A stretch of 64,000 nucleotides of DNA from NCBI GenBank assembly GCA_902141825.1, contig CABFPG010000001.1, positions 806,001 to 870,000 on the forward strand, written 5' to 3'. This document shows positions 1 through 8,510 of this stretch, in pieces. Position numbers and translations under genes: made by a program. Each line of letters begins with the position of its first letter. Position 1 is the stretch's first letter. Under the pieces are notes generated by a model. That model saw nothing but the letters and a program-made list of their open reading frames with translations. It was not told the origin of the DNA and ran no database searches. The stretch comes from Thalassocella blandensis (lineage in GTDB: Bacteria; Pseudomonadota; Gammaproteobacteria; Pseudomonadales; Cellvibrionaceae).

Positions 1-2183
1 GTGAAAACTGCTTTATTTATCGCACTATTGAAGACTTGGAAAAAATCACAAACGCCGCACGTAAAGGGGCAAAAGTAGGCGCTGTTGTTGGCGGCGGTTT
101 GCTGGGACTCGAAGCCGCCAAAGCGGTGAAAGACCTCGGTTTGGATGCGCATGTAGTGGAACACAACACTCGTTTAATGGCTGTACAGGTGGACGACGGT
201 GGTGGCCAACTCCTCAAAGAGAAAATTCGCCAACTGGGTGTAGGTGTCCACCTGGGAAAGACAACATCCCAAATCTGCGATGGCGAAGAGTGTGTTCATC
301 GGATGGAATTTGCAGATGGAGAAGTTCTCGAAACCGACATGATTATTTTCTCCGCGGGGATTCGCCCACAAGATGCACTGGCTAGACAATGCGGACTCGA
401 TATTGGCGAGCGAGGCGGTATTGTCATTAACAACTACTGCCAGACATCCGATCCTGATGTTTATGCTGTCGGCGAATGCGCACTATGGAACAATAGAATT
501 TTCGGGTTGGTGGCTCCCGGTTACGCCATGGCCAAAGTTGCGCTTGCGCACATGATCGGCCAAAGCGCTGGAGAAGAGGAGAGCTTCACCGGTGCAGACA
601 TGAGCACAAAGTTAAAACTGATGGGCGTCGATGTCGCATCTATCGGGGATTCTCATGGCGTGACACCGGGAGCACGGGTATACACCTATTTTAACCAACC
701 GAAAGAAGTGTATAAAAAACTTGTTATCAGCGAAGACAATCGCAAAGTGCTCGGCGCGGTACTAGTTGGTGATGCGGAAGACTACGGCACCCTGTTGCAA
801 TACATGCTAAACGGCATTGACTTACCGGATGACCCCGAAACCTTAATATTACCGAGTTTTGACGGTGCAGCAAAACCAACCCTCGGAGTTGCAGCCTTAC
901 CGCAAAGTGCACAAATATGTTCTTGTCACGATGTTTCCAAAGGTGATATCTGTTCGGCAATTCAAAACGGTTGCTGCAGCATAGGCGATGTAAAAGGCAG
1001 CACTAAAGCCGGAACCGGCTGTGGTGGCTGCGTTCCTTTGCTTACCAATGTGGTCAATCATCAATTGGAAGAACTCGGCGTGGAAGTCAGTCGGGATTTG
1101 TGTGAGCACTTTCCCTACACTCGCCAGGAGCTCTATCACCTGGTGCGCGTTGGCAAAATTCAAACCTTTTCTGAGCTGTTAGAAAAACACGGGAAAGGAC
1201 ATGGCTGTGAAATTTGTAAACCCACCGCCGGGTCAATTTTAGCGAGCTGCTGGAATGACTACGTATTAACGGATGACCATATTGGACTGCAGGACACCAA
1301 TGATATTTATCTTGGCAATATGCAAAAAGACGGAACCTATTCCATCGTTCCACGTATTGCCGGTGGCGAAATAACACCGGAGAAACTGATTGTGCTGGGA
1401 CAAATCGCAAAAGAATACGGCTTGTATACCAAAATTACCGGGGGACAACGAATTGATTTATTCGGTGCCCAACTGCATCAATTGCCTGAGATCTGGGACT
1501 GGCTGGTCAAAGAGGGGTTCGAAACAGGTCACGCTTACGGGAAATCAGTTCGTACCGTCAAATCCTGTGTCGGCAGCACCTGGTGTCGCTTTGGTGTAGA
1601 TGATTCTGTTGGACTGGCAATCGATATTGAAAACCGCTACAAGGGTTTACGCGCGCCTCACAAGTTAAAATTTGCCGTTTCTGGTTGTACGCGTGAATGT
1701 GCTGAAGCGCAGTCGAAAGACGTCGGTGTTATTGCCACAGAAAACGGTTGGAATCTCTATGTCTGCGGCAACGGTGGCATGAAGCCTCGGCATGCCGATT
1801 TATTTGCAACGGATTTGGACCGGGAAACCTTAATTAAATACATTGATCGCTTCCTCATGTTTTATATACGCACCGGTGATCGCCTGCAAAGAACTTCGGT
1901 ATGGCGCGACAACATGGAAGGCGGCTTGGAATATTTGCAAAAAGTCATTATTGAAGACAGCTTGGGAATCGCCGAAGAACTGGAACGGGAAATGGCACTA
2001 AACATTGGCAACTACCAATGTGAATGGGCAACCACGATTAAGAACCCAGAGAGACTGAAACGTTTCAGCCATTTTATTAATTCAGAAGAAACGGATAGCA
2101 ACGTGCAATTTGTTAAAGAGCGCGAGCAGATTCGACCAGCGAATGAACTTGAAAAATCACATATTATTGCAAAGGCCGGTTAA
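1..2183 (+). CDS. nirB: Nitrite reductase [NAD(P)H] large subunit, 5' end outside window
   Basis: Catalyses six-electron reduction of nitrite to ammonium in the cytoplasm with NirD. The reading frame is open to the left edge (codons from base 3), so the gene starts upstream; an in-frame TTG at 36 is internal. About 726 residues are visible of a family length near 850. Seen in order: a GxGxxG nucleotide-binding loop (GGGLLGLEAAK, bases 90-125), the rest of the FAD/NAD oxidoreductase, a BFD-like [2Fe-2S] domain with CSCHDV and CGGC (bases 915-1035), a GHGCEICKP motif (near 1200), and the ferredoxin-like plus 4Fe-4S/sirohaem half with CVGSTWC (near 1566) and CTREC (near 1686). nirD follows 12 bases after the stop, so the two form an operon. 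All cluster ligands seem intact. Identification is firm; assimilatory versus respiratory use cannot be decided here. Confidence 0.95.
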   Translation, partial: ENCFIYRTIEDLEKITNAARKGAKVGAVVGGGLLGLEAAKAVKDLGLDAHVVEHNTRLMAVQVDDGGGQLLKEKIRQLGVGVHLGKTTSQICDGEECVHRMEFADGEVLETDMIIFSAGIRPQDALARQCGLDIGERGGIVINNYCQTSDPDVYAVGECALWNNRIFGLVAPGYAMAKVALAHMIGQSAGEEESFTGADMSTKLKLMGVDVASIGDSHGVTPGARVYTYFNQPKEVYKKLVISEDNRKVLGAVLVGDAEDYGTLLQYMLNGIDLPDDPETLILPSFDGAAKPTLGVAALPQSAQICSCHDVSKGDICSAIQNGCCSIGDVKGSTKAGTGCGGCVPLLTNVVNHQLEELGVEVSRDLCEHFPYTRQELYHLVRVGKIQTFSELLEKHGKGHGCEICKPTAGSILASCWNDYVLTDDHIGLQDTNDIYLGNMQKDGTYSIVPRIAGGEITPEKLIVLGQIAKEYGLYTKITGGQRIDLFGAQLHQLPEIWDWLVKEGFETGHAYGKSVRTVKSCVGSTWCRFGVDDSVGLAIDIENRYKGLRAPHKLKFAVSGCTRECAEAQSKDVGVIATENGWNLYVCGNGGMKPRHADLFATDLDRETLIKYIDRFLMFYIRTGDRLQRTSVWRDNMEGGLEYLQKVIIEDSLGIAEELEREMALNIGNYQCEWATTIKNPERLKRFSHFINSEETDSNVQFVKEREQIRPANELEKSHIIAKAG

Positions 2184-2195
2184 GGAGAAAACACA

Positions 2196-2528
2196 ATGAA
2201 CGATTCCTGGTTAGCAGTCTGCCACTTGCACGACATTGCCCCCAACACCGGTATCTGTGCGAAAGTACACGATAAACAAGTGGCGATATTTCGCCAGGGT
2301 AAAGGGCAGGATCTCTATGCAATCGACAACTTCGACCCCATAGGCAAAGCCAACGTGCTTTCACGCGGACTGCTTGCGCACATTGGTGATTCTATTACCG
2401 TGGCTTCGCCACTTTATAAACAGCACTACTGTTTGCAAAGTGGTATTTGCAAAGAAGATGAAAAGGTAAAAATCCCGGTCTATAAAGTACGCTTAAATGA
2501 AGGTGCTGTAGAAGTATTGGCAGGTTAA
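2196..2528 (+). CDS. nirD: Nitrite reductase small subunit
   Basis: Rieske-fold small subunit that assembles with NirB. It is 110 residues, the usual family length, with AAGGAGA just before the ATG and only 12 bases after nirB. The positions where a true Rieske protein carries Cys-His pairs read DNFDPIG and SPLYKQHYC. The [2Fe-2S] ligands are therefore absent, as is normal for NirD, and the domain is structural rather than redox-active. The gene is followed by a hairpin and then by a convergent gene. No nitrate transporter or nitrate reductase follows within the window. Confidence 0.92.
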   Translation: MNDSWLAVCHLHDIAPNTGICAKVHDKQVAIFRQGKGQDLYAIDNFDPIGKANVLSRGLLAHIGDSITVASPLYKQHYCLQSGICKEDEKVKIPVYKVRLNEGAVEVLAG

Positions 2529-2533
2529 AGTAT

Positions 2534-2576
2534 CGGGCACCGCGATCGAGTAATCGGCTACTGGTGCTCGGCTTTT
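2534..2576 (+). terminator. Probable terminator after nirBD
   Basis: An eight-pair stem (CGGGCACC 2534-2541 with GGTGCTCG 2563-2570, one G-U pair) is followed by GCTTTTC. It lies between nirD and a convergent gene, where a terminator is expected. The T-tract is short, so efficiency is uncertain. Confidence 0.45.
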
Positions 2577-2586
2577 CATCTTAATT

Positions 2587-2919
2587 TTACGTTCGTTTTG
2601 TTTTGGAAAACTCTAATGCTGCCTGTTGGCACTGAGCCATCAAGCGATGCGCCAGCGGTGACTGCATGGCATACGTTGCCATTTCCTGTGCTTGCTCTGC
2701 GGCAGAAGGTTGCGCTTTTACCTGAGGGTTTTTCGGAGGGGGACTGGAATTCAAACTGTCGAGCAATTCAGTCGGCATTTCAATACGATCATTACGAGAC
2801 AACAAGGCATTCGCAAACCACTGAGCGTCATCCTTCATGGTGACCTTGGTAACCTGCTCAGCGTGCTCTCTTTGGTGTTGATAGTGAATCTGTTGGCTGT
2901 GGTGGCTGACTTTGCTCAT
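2587..2919 (-). CDS. Hypothetical protein, 110 aa
   Basis: I do not recognise this protein. It is hydrophilic, with no signal peptide or membrane segment. The N-terminus is His/Gln-rich (HHSQQIHYQHQREH), the middle is Pro-rich (SSPPPKNPQ) and the C-terminal half is probably helical. AAGAGA lies a few bases before the ATG. It runs convergent to nirD and in the same direction as the TetR gene upstream of it (93-base gap). The alternative frames on the other strand lack a ribosome site and look like shadows. It is probably a real accessory gene, but function is unknown. Confidence 0.5.
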   Translation of the reverse strand: MSKVSHHSQQIHYQHQREHAEQVTKVTMKDDAQWFANALLSRNDRIEMPTELLDSLNSSPPPKNPQVKAQPSAAEQAQEMATYAMQSPLAHRLMAQCQQAALEFSKTKRT

Positions 2920-3011
2920 AATGATCTCTTATGGCACTTGCAAAAGGTTGATGGAGTTACCTAGTCAGTGGCCAGCCCGATTATTTAGTTCCAATAAATT
3001 TTGCCAGTGTC

Positions 3012-3635
3012 TTAACTGTCTTCTCTCTTGGAATACCAGTATTCACGCTTGAGGCCGATCAAGCGGTAAAACGCTTCTGGCACATCTTCCTGCACCTGTT
3101 TCGGACAGCGGTGCACTTTGGCAAAAATAAGCGCCCCTTGAACAAATTGATGCAGATAGCGGGCGGATTTCTCAACATTAACATCCTCATCCAGGTACCC
3201 ACCCGTCGCCAGCGATCGCACCAGCGCCGTGTTATAACAGATAGCCGTTTGCGTCATAGATTGCAATGCGTCGTTAATGTGGTCGACGCTTTTGTCGCAC
3301 TGCGTACCCGCGCTTAAAAACGCGCATCCCGGAATATCATCCACATCCTTACCAAATTTATTCTCCATGATCATGGCAATAATTTGCTCCAACTGATCAA
3401 GAGGCTGGTTGGTCGGAGACATTATCGTATCGAGATCACCTTTTACCTTATTCAGGTAATAACTGGTAGCCTCGGCGAACAACTCCCCTTTGGACTCAAA
3501 GTGGTGATAGAAACTCCCCTTGGTCACACCGGCACGCTTGCAGATTTCATTTACCCCAACACTGTTGTAGTTGCTCTGCCAAATTAAATTCAGCGCAACC
3601 TCCAACAGGAGTTCTCGAGTCTGTAAGTTAGTCAT
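3012..3635 (-). CDS. TetR/AcrR-family transcriptional regulator of the adjacent efflux operon
   Basis: A 207-residue one-component repressor. The ATG at 3635 (MTNLQTRELLLEVAL) is preferred to an upstream TTG. The N-terminal helix-turn-helix reads GVNEICKRAGVTKGSFYHHF, the canonical TetR signature ending in FYxHF; the C-terminal ligand domain is typical in length. It is divergent from the RND efflux operon starting at 3942. A perfect CATACCG inverted repeat sits in the efflux promoter and a similar imperfect one lies 38 bases upstream of this start, which suggests repression of the pump plus autoregulation. The ligand is unknown. Family call is firm; target is inferred from position and operators. 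Confidence 0.9.
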   Translation of the reverse strand: MTNLQTRELLLEVALNLIWQSNYNSVGVNEICKRAGVTKGSFYHHFESKGELFAEATSYYLNKVKGDLDTIMSPTNQPLDQLEQIIAMIMENKFGKDVDDIPGCAFLSAGTQCDKSVDHINDALQSMTQTAICYNTALVRSLATGGYLDEDVNVEKSARYLHQFVQGALIFAKVHRCPKQVQEDVPEAFYRLIGLKREYWYSKREDS

Positions 3636-3672
3636 GTACAACAATCTCCGGCTTATATCATTTGCATCTAAA

Positions 3673-3688
3673 CAGACCAGTTGGTATG
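3673..3688. promoter_or_regulatory. Candidate second operator, tetR proximal
   Basis: CAGACCAGTTGGTATG is an inverted repeat with one mismatch between arms. Its outer bases match the perfect operator at 3862-3877 (11 of 16 identical). It lies just upstream of the regulator gene, as expected for autoregulation. Inference from similarity only. Confidence 0.45.
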
Positions 3689-3853
3689 TTTCTGTTATTG
3701 TCTCCAGGAATAGACACTGTAGTTTAAAAATTAACGTTTGTCCGGCCAGGAAGCAAGGAAAGCGAGTGTTTCCGGGCCCTATTTGTTCGACATTGCTGAT
3801 TTCATTCCGTTCAATATGCTCATTGAGTGCTTTTCAACCAAATAATTAAACTG

Positions 3854-3883
3854 TTGACAGCCATACCGACCGGTATGTATGCT
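3854..3883 (+). promoter_or_regulatory. Efflux promoter with embedded operator
   Basis: A consensus -35 (TTGACA, 3854-3859) and a -10-like TATGCT (3878-3883) are 18 bases apart. The spacer holds CATACCG-AC-CGGTATG (3862-3877), a perfect seven-base inverted repeat. A TetR dimer bound here would block RNA polymerase directly. The efflux adaptor ATG lies 59 bases downstream of the -10 element. Confidence 0.8.
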
Positions 3884-3941
3884 ACGCCCATATCGTAGTA
3901 AATCCAATTCTTTTTTCAAAACATTTTCTCGGAGCCCATCC

Positions 3942-5099
3942 ATGCGTAACCCCTTCGCAAAATCAGCACGACGCTATTCCCTCGCCGTGGTTGTAGTCTC
4001 ACTCATCGGCGGAGGCTTTTTGTACACTCAAGCCGTGGCAGACAAACCGGCAGCGGGGCAAATGCCACCACCACCCTCTGTCACGGTATCAACCATTCAA
4101 GTACAGGAAATTAGAACCTGGGACAGCTTCTCTGGCCGTCTATCCGCTGTTGCCAGCGTGGAAATTAAACCGCTGGTTGGCGGCACGGTTCAGCAGGTTC
4201 TCTTTCATGACGGACAAAACGTCACTAAAGGCCAACCACTGTTTGTAATCGATCCACGCCCACACCAGGCAGCGCTAAATCGTGCAAAAGCACAATTACA
4301 GGCAGCGCGTGCTCAGGCAAAGCTGTCACAAGATGAATTTCAACGTTCGCAACACCTGCTGAATGACAATTTGATTTCACAAAGCCAGTACGACGCAACA
4401 GCCACGGATAAGCAAAGTACATTTGCAGTCGTCACAGAAGCTGAGGCCTCACTGCAGCAAGCTGAATTAAACGTTGAGTACGCCAATATTACCGCCCCTG
4501 TAACAGGTCGCATCAGCCGAGCAGAAATCACCGAAGGCAATGTGGTGGAGTCCGGTCCAAACGCCCCAGTTCTGGCGAAGATAGTGGCTAACGAAAAGTT
4601 TTATGTGGAATTTAATGTGGATGAACAAACTTACATACAACTGTCTCGCCAATCAGCAGCACCGGCTTCCATGCCTATTGAAGTAACGCTGGACGGCGAT
4701 GATGTTGTTTACCACGGAAACTTCCACGCCTTCGATAATCAATTGGATGCAGCCAGCGGCACTATACGAGCACGCGCCATTGTCGAGAATACCGACAAAG
4801 TTCTCACAGCAGGCATGTATGCTCGGGTTCGTCTGGGTTCACCACAGAAAAATTCAGTGCTGCTAGTGCCAGAGAGCGCGATTGGAACCAATCAGAGCAA
4901 GAAATTTGTGTTGGTAGTCGATGCACAAAATACCGCGCGTTATCGCGAAGTATCACTCGGCGCACAATGGAATAATCAACGCGTTATTCGCACAGGCATT
5001 GCCGAAGGTGATCGCGTGATTATCAACGGACTGTCACATGTCCGTCCCGATACTCCCGTTACACCCACTGATGCAGGCAAACTCGCATTAGCAGATTAA
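3942..5099 (+). CDS. RND efflux periplasmic adaptor (membrane fusion protein)
   Basis: AcrA/MexA-type adaptor linking the inner-membrane pump to the outer-membrane channel. The ATG at 3942 is chosen over one at 3879 because CGGAG precedes it by seven bases and the upstream start lies inside the promoter's -10 region; 385 residues. One N-terminal hydrophobic segment (RRYSLAVVVVSLIGGGFLYT) acts as signal or anchor, without a lipobox. Then come a biotinyl-lipoyl half-motif (GGTVQQVLFHDGQNVTKGQP), a coiled-coil hairpin rich in Ala/Gln, the second lipoyl half (NITAPVTGRISR) and beta-barrel domains. It is the first gene of the operon. A hairpin with eight T's lies between it and the pump gene. Substrates cannot be told from sequence. 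Confidence 0.93.
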   Translation: MRNPFAKSARRYSLAVVVVSLIGGGFLYTQAVADKPAAGQMPPPPSVTVSTIQVQEIRTWDSFSGRLSAVASVEIKPLVGGTVQQVLFHDGQNVTKGQPLFVIDPRPHQAALNRAKAQLQAARAQAKLSQDEFQRSQHLLNDNLISQSQYDATATDKQSTFAVVTEAEASLQQAELNVEYANITAPVTGRISRAEITEGNVVESGPNAPVLAKIVANEKFYVEFNVDEQTYIQLSRQSAAPASMPIEVTLDGDDVVYHGNFHAFDNQLDAASGTIRARAIVENTDKVLTAGMYARVRLGSPQKNSVLLVPESAIGTNQSKKFVLVVDAQNTARYREVSLGAQWNNQRVIRTGIAEGDRVIINGLSHVRPDTPVTPTDAGKLALAD

Positions 5100-5211
5100 T
5101 TTTTTTCAGGAAGTAAGTGAACAGTAAGTGATGAACAGTTAAATATGAACAGAAATTGGTAACCATGTTTTAGTCGTTGTTTTCCTTGGCCATTTCCCTT
5201 GCCAATCTTTA

Positions 5212-5264
5212 GGGGGCTCACCCAGGGTTAAAGTCACCACCTTTAACTCGCCCCCATTTTTTTT
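5212..5264 (+). terminator. Terminator-like hairpin inside the efflux operon
   Basis: GGGGGC (5212-5217) pairs with GCCCCC (5250-5255) around an inner stem GTTAAAG/CTTTAAC. Eight T's follow (5257-5264), ending only 12 bases before the pump ATG. This is the layout of an intrinsic terminator or attenuator between adaptor and pump and may reduce pump expression relative to adaptor. Confidence 0.65.
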
Positions 5265-5276
5265 CAGGTATGAACT

Positions 5277-8200
5277 ATGAATGTATCCAAATTTTTTGTG
5301 GATCGGCCCATCTTTGCCGGCGTGATCTCACTTTTAATATTTATTGCGGGCCTACTGGCAATGTTCGAGCTGCCAGTTTCCGAATATCCCGAAGTTGCTC
5401 CACCCTCTGTGGTTGTCAATGCGTCCTATCCTGGCGCTAACCCCAGAGTATTATCCGAAACCGTAGCCACTCCACTGGAAGAACAACTCAGCGGTGTGGA
5501 AAATATGTTGTACATGTATTCTCAGGCAACCGCGGATGGCCGTCTTACGCTAACGGTGACATTTGCCATCGGCACAGACGCAGACCTGGCACAACAACAA
5601 GTGCAGAACCGTGTATCACAGGCGTTACCTCGTCTGCCTGAAGTCACTCGCCAGCTGGGTGTTACCGTTGTCAAAAGCTCACCAGATTTAACAATGGTAG
5701 TGCATTTGCAATCGCCAGATGACAGCTATGATGAACTGTATTTGCGCAACTATGGCTTGATGAATGTGAAGGACGAATTAGCCAAAGTCAAAGGCGTTGG
5801 CCAGGTGCAAATCTTTGGCTCCGGTGACTATGCAATGCGCATTTGGTTAAACCCGGAAAAAATTGCCGAACGTCGTTTATCGGCCAGTGAAGTCGTGAAT
5901 GCAATTCGTGAACAAAACGTGCAGGTTGCAGCAGGGATTATTGGCGCAGCGCCCATCAGTACAGAAGTGGAAGTACAGTTGCCAATTAATGCTAAAGGTC
6001 GACTCGAAACCCCAGAAGAATTTGGCGATATTATTATCCGCGCCGGTGACGATGGTCAGGTCACCCGCCTCAAGGATGTTGCACGTATCGAACTGTCTGC
6101 CGCGGAATACAGTTTGAATTCCATGCTGGATAACAAGCCCGCAGTTGCAATTGCGCTATTCCAGTCGCCTGGCGCCAATGCAATCGACATTTCTAACAAT
6201 GTGCGAGCCACCATGGCTCATTTGAAAAAGAGCTTCCCAGACGGCGTTGACTTTCAAGTGGTGTATGACCCGACGATTTTCGTAAAAGGCTCTATTAAAG
6301 CGGTTATTAAAACCCTGTTGGAAGCCCTAGCTCTGGTTGTCATCGTGGTTGTATTGTTTTTACAAACCTGGCGCGCGTCCATTATTCCTTTATTAGCCGT
6401 ACCGGTTTCCATCGTCGGTACTTTCGGCCTGATGTATGCCTTCGGCTTTTCGATCAATACACTCTCGCTGTTTGGTCTGGTGTTATCGATAGGGATTGTG
6501 GTTGACGACGCGATTGTTGTTGTGGAAAACGTCGAGCGAAATATTCAGGACGGATTAAAACCGTTAACCGCGACCTACGTTGCCATGAAAGAAGTGAGTG
6601 GTCCCATCATTGCCATCTCCCTCACACTGGTAGCGGTATTTGTGCCCATTGCCTTTGTCAGTGGATTGACTGGACAGTTCTATAAACAGTTCGCGTTGAC
6701 CATTGCGATTTCCACTGTGATCTCTGCAATTAACTCATTAACACTCAGCCCGGCACTGGCTGCCCTGCTGTTAAAAGATCACGGCGCACCGAAGGATGCA
6801 CTCACCCGCGGCATGGATAAAATTTTTGGCGGATTTTTCAATGGCTTTAACCGAGTGTTCCACCGCAGTAGCGGACGGTACTCGACCAGCGTTGGAAAAT
6901 TACTTGGACGCAAAACCATTACTTTGGGTGTATACGCCTTACTGATCGGCTTAACAGGAACCGGCTTATTTACCCTGCCAAAAGGATTCGTTCCCGCTCA
7001 GGACAAACAATATCTGGTAGGTTTTGCACAGTTGCCAGACGGTGCCACACTGGACAGAACGGAAGAAGTTATTCGTGAAATGGGCTCTATCGCAATGGCT
7101 GAAGCGGGTGTTGCCCACGTGGTGCAGTTTCCTGGGCTTTCGGTAAACGGTTTTACACGAAGTGCCAGTGCAGGGATTGTGTTTGTAACCCTCGACGATT
7201 TTCATGAGCGCAATGGCGATGCGCTGTCAGCACACGCCATCGCACAAAAACTGCAAATGAAATTCGCGGGCATAGAAGAAGCCTTCATTGCGATTTTCCC
7301 ACCCCCACCAGTCCAGGGTTTGGGCACAACCGGCGGCTTCAAACTGCAAATCGAAGATCGCAGTAATATGGGTTATGAAGCAATGGCCAACGTTGTGAAT
7401 CAGGTACAGCAGGCCGCCTGGCAACGCCCGGAATTATCAAGCGTGTACTCCAATTACAAAATTAATGTGCCTCAGCTGTATGCGGATTTAGATAGAACCA
7501 AAGCCAAGCAACTTGGATTAAATATTCGAGAAATATTTGACACCATGCAAATTTATCTCGGCTCACTGTACGTGAATGACTTTAATCAATTTGGTCGCAC
7601 CTATCAGGTTATTGCACAGGCGGACAGTGAATTTCGTTCTTCGACTAAAGATGCCTTGAACCTTAAGGTCCGCAATGACAAAAACGAAATGGTACCACTC
7701 GGTTCAGTCGTGCATATTTCAGAAAGTTACGGCCCTGAAAGCGCTTCACATTACAACGGATATCTTTCTGCTGACATTAACGGCAACGCTGCGCCAGGAT
7801 ATTCCAGTGGACAGGCTCAGGACGCCATTAGCGAAGTGCTCGCCGACTTACTTCCTCCCGGCATGGCGTTTGAGTGGACAGAACTCACCTATCAACAAGT
7901 ACTGGCTGGGAACACTGCGATTTACATTTTCCCACTGTGTTTGTTGTTGGTGTTTCTCGTGCTGGCAGCGCAGTACGAAAGTCTGGCACTACCGTTAGCT
8001 GTAATCGCGATTGTGCCGCTGTCTGTCCTTGCTGCAGTAAGCGGAATATTTTTAACCGGTGGAGACAACAACATTTTTACTCAGGTCAGTTTATTTGTAC
8101 TGGCGGGGCTCGCGAGTAAAAACGCAATTTTGATCGTCGAGTTTGCGCGAGATCTAGAAGGTCAGGGTATGCCGACATATCAGGCAGCGATCAATGCATC

Positions 8201-8510
8201 ACGACTGCGACTGCGTCCAATCCTGATGACCTCGTTCGCCTTTATCATGGGTGTGGTTCCGCTAGTACTTTCCAGTGGCGCCGGTGCTGAAATGCGCTCT
8301 GCGATGGGGATTGCTGTATTTTCGGGAATGTTGGGTGTAACTATCTTCGGCTTGTTCTTTACCCCAATCTTTTATGTGCTGGTAAGAAAACTTGAGCGCA
8401 AAGATAAGTACCTGCGTCTGGCAGACCCTTTATCGAACGAACCAAAATCTTTCTCCAATGCTTCTTTTGACAACGAAGCGTTCACTAAAACAAATGGGGA
8501 GCTGAATTAA
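5277..8510 (+). CDS. RND multidrug efflux transporter, HAE1 family
   Basis: AcrB/MexB-like proton-drug antiporter in the inner membrane; 1077 residues, slightly above the usual 1030-1050. It opens with MNVSKFFVDRPIFAGVISLL, typical for the first transmembrane helix. The periplasmic porter segments, SIGIVVDDAIVVVENVERN in transmembrane helix 4 with the paired Asp proton-relay residues, and GLASKNAILIVEFA in helix 10 with the Lys are all visible. The C-terminal tail of about 40 residues is hydrophilic. The stop codon overlaps the ATG of the outer-membrane gene (TAATG), so these two are translationally coupled. Expression depends on the upstream TetR-controlled promoter and perhaps on the hairpin at 5212-5264. 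Confidence 0.96.
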   Translation: MNVSKFFVDRPIFAGVISLLIFIAGLLAMFELPVSEYPEVAPPSVVVNASYPGANPRVLSETVATPLEEQLSGVENMLYMYSQATADGRLTLTVTFAIGTDADLAQQQVQNRVSQALPRLPEVTRQLGVTVVKSSPDLTMVVHLQSPDDSYDELYLRNYGLMNVKDELAKVKGVGQVQIFGSGDYAMRIWLNPEKIAERRLSASEVVNAIREQNVQVAAGIIGAAPISTEVEVQLPINAKGRLETPEEFGDIIIRAGDDGQVTRLKDVARIELSAAEYSLNSMLDNKPAVAIALFQSPGANAIDISNNVRATMAHLKKSFPDGVDFQVVYDPTIFVKGSIKAVIKTLLEALALVVIVVVLFLQTWRASIIPLLAVPVSIVGTFGLMYAFGFSINTLSLFGLVLSIGIVVDDAIVVVENVERNIQDGLKPLTATYVAMKEVSGPIIAISLTLVAVFVPIAFVSGLTGQFYKQFALTIAISTVISAINSLTLSPALAALLLKDHGAPKDALTRGMDKIFGGFFNGFNRVFHRSSGRYSTSVGKLLGRKTITLGVYALLIGLTGTGLFTLPKGFVPAQDKQYLVGFAQLPDGATLDRTEEVIREMGSIAMAEAGVAHVVQFPGLSVNGFTRSASAGIVFVTLDDFHERNGDALSAHAIAQKLQMKFAGIEEAFIAIFPPPPVQGLGTTGGFKLQIEDRSNMGYEAMANVVNQVQQAAWQRPELSSVYSNYKINVPQLYADLDRTKAKQLGLNIREIFDTMQIYLGSLYVNDFNQFGRTYQVIAQADSEFRSSTKDALNLKVRNDKNEMVPLGSVVHISESYGPESASHYNGYLSADINGNAAPGYSSGQAQDAISEVLADLLPPGMAFEWTELTYQQVLAGNTAIYIFPLCLLLVFLVLAAQYESLALPLAVIAIVPLSVLAAVSGIFLTGGDNNIFTQVSLFVLAGLASKNAILIVEFARDLEGQGMPTYQAAINASRLRLRPILMTSFAFIMGVVPLVLSSGAGAEMRSAMGIAVFSGMLGVTIFGLFFTPIFYVLVRKLERKDKYLRLADPLSNEPKSFSNASFDNEAFTKTNGELN

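Noticed and set aside
36-38. TTG as nirB start
   Set aside because: The frame is open to the left edge and upstream codons (ENCFIYRTIEDL) match the family, so the start is outside the window.
2196-2528. Missing Rieske ligands in NirD as a possible inactivation
   Set aside because: Loss of the ligands is normal for the NirD family.
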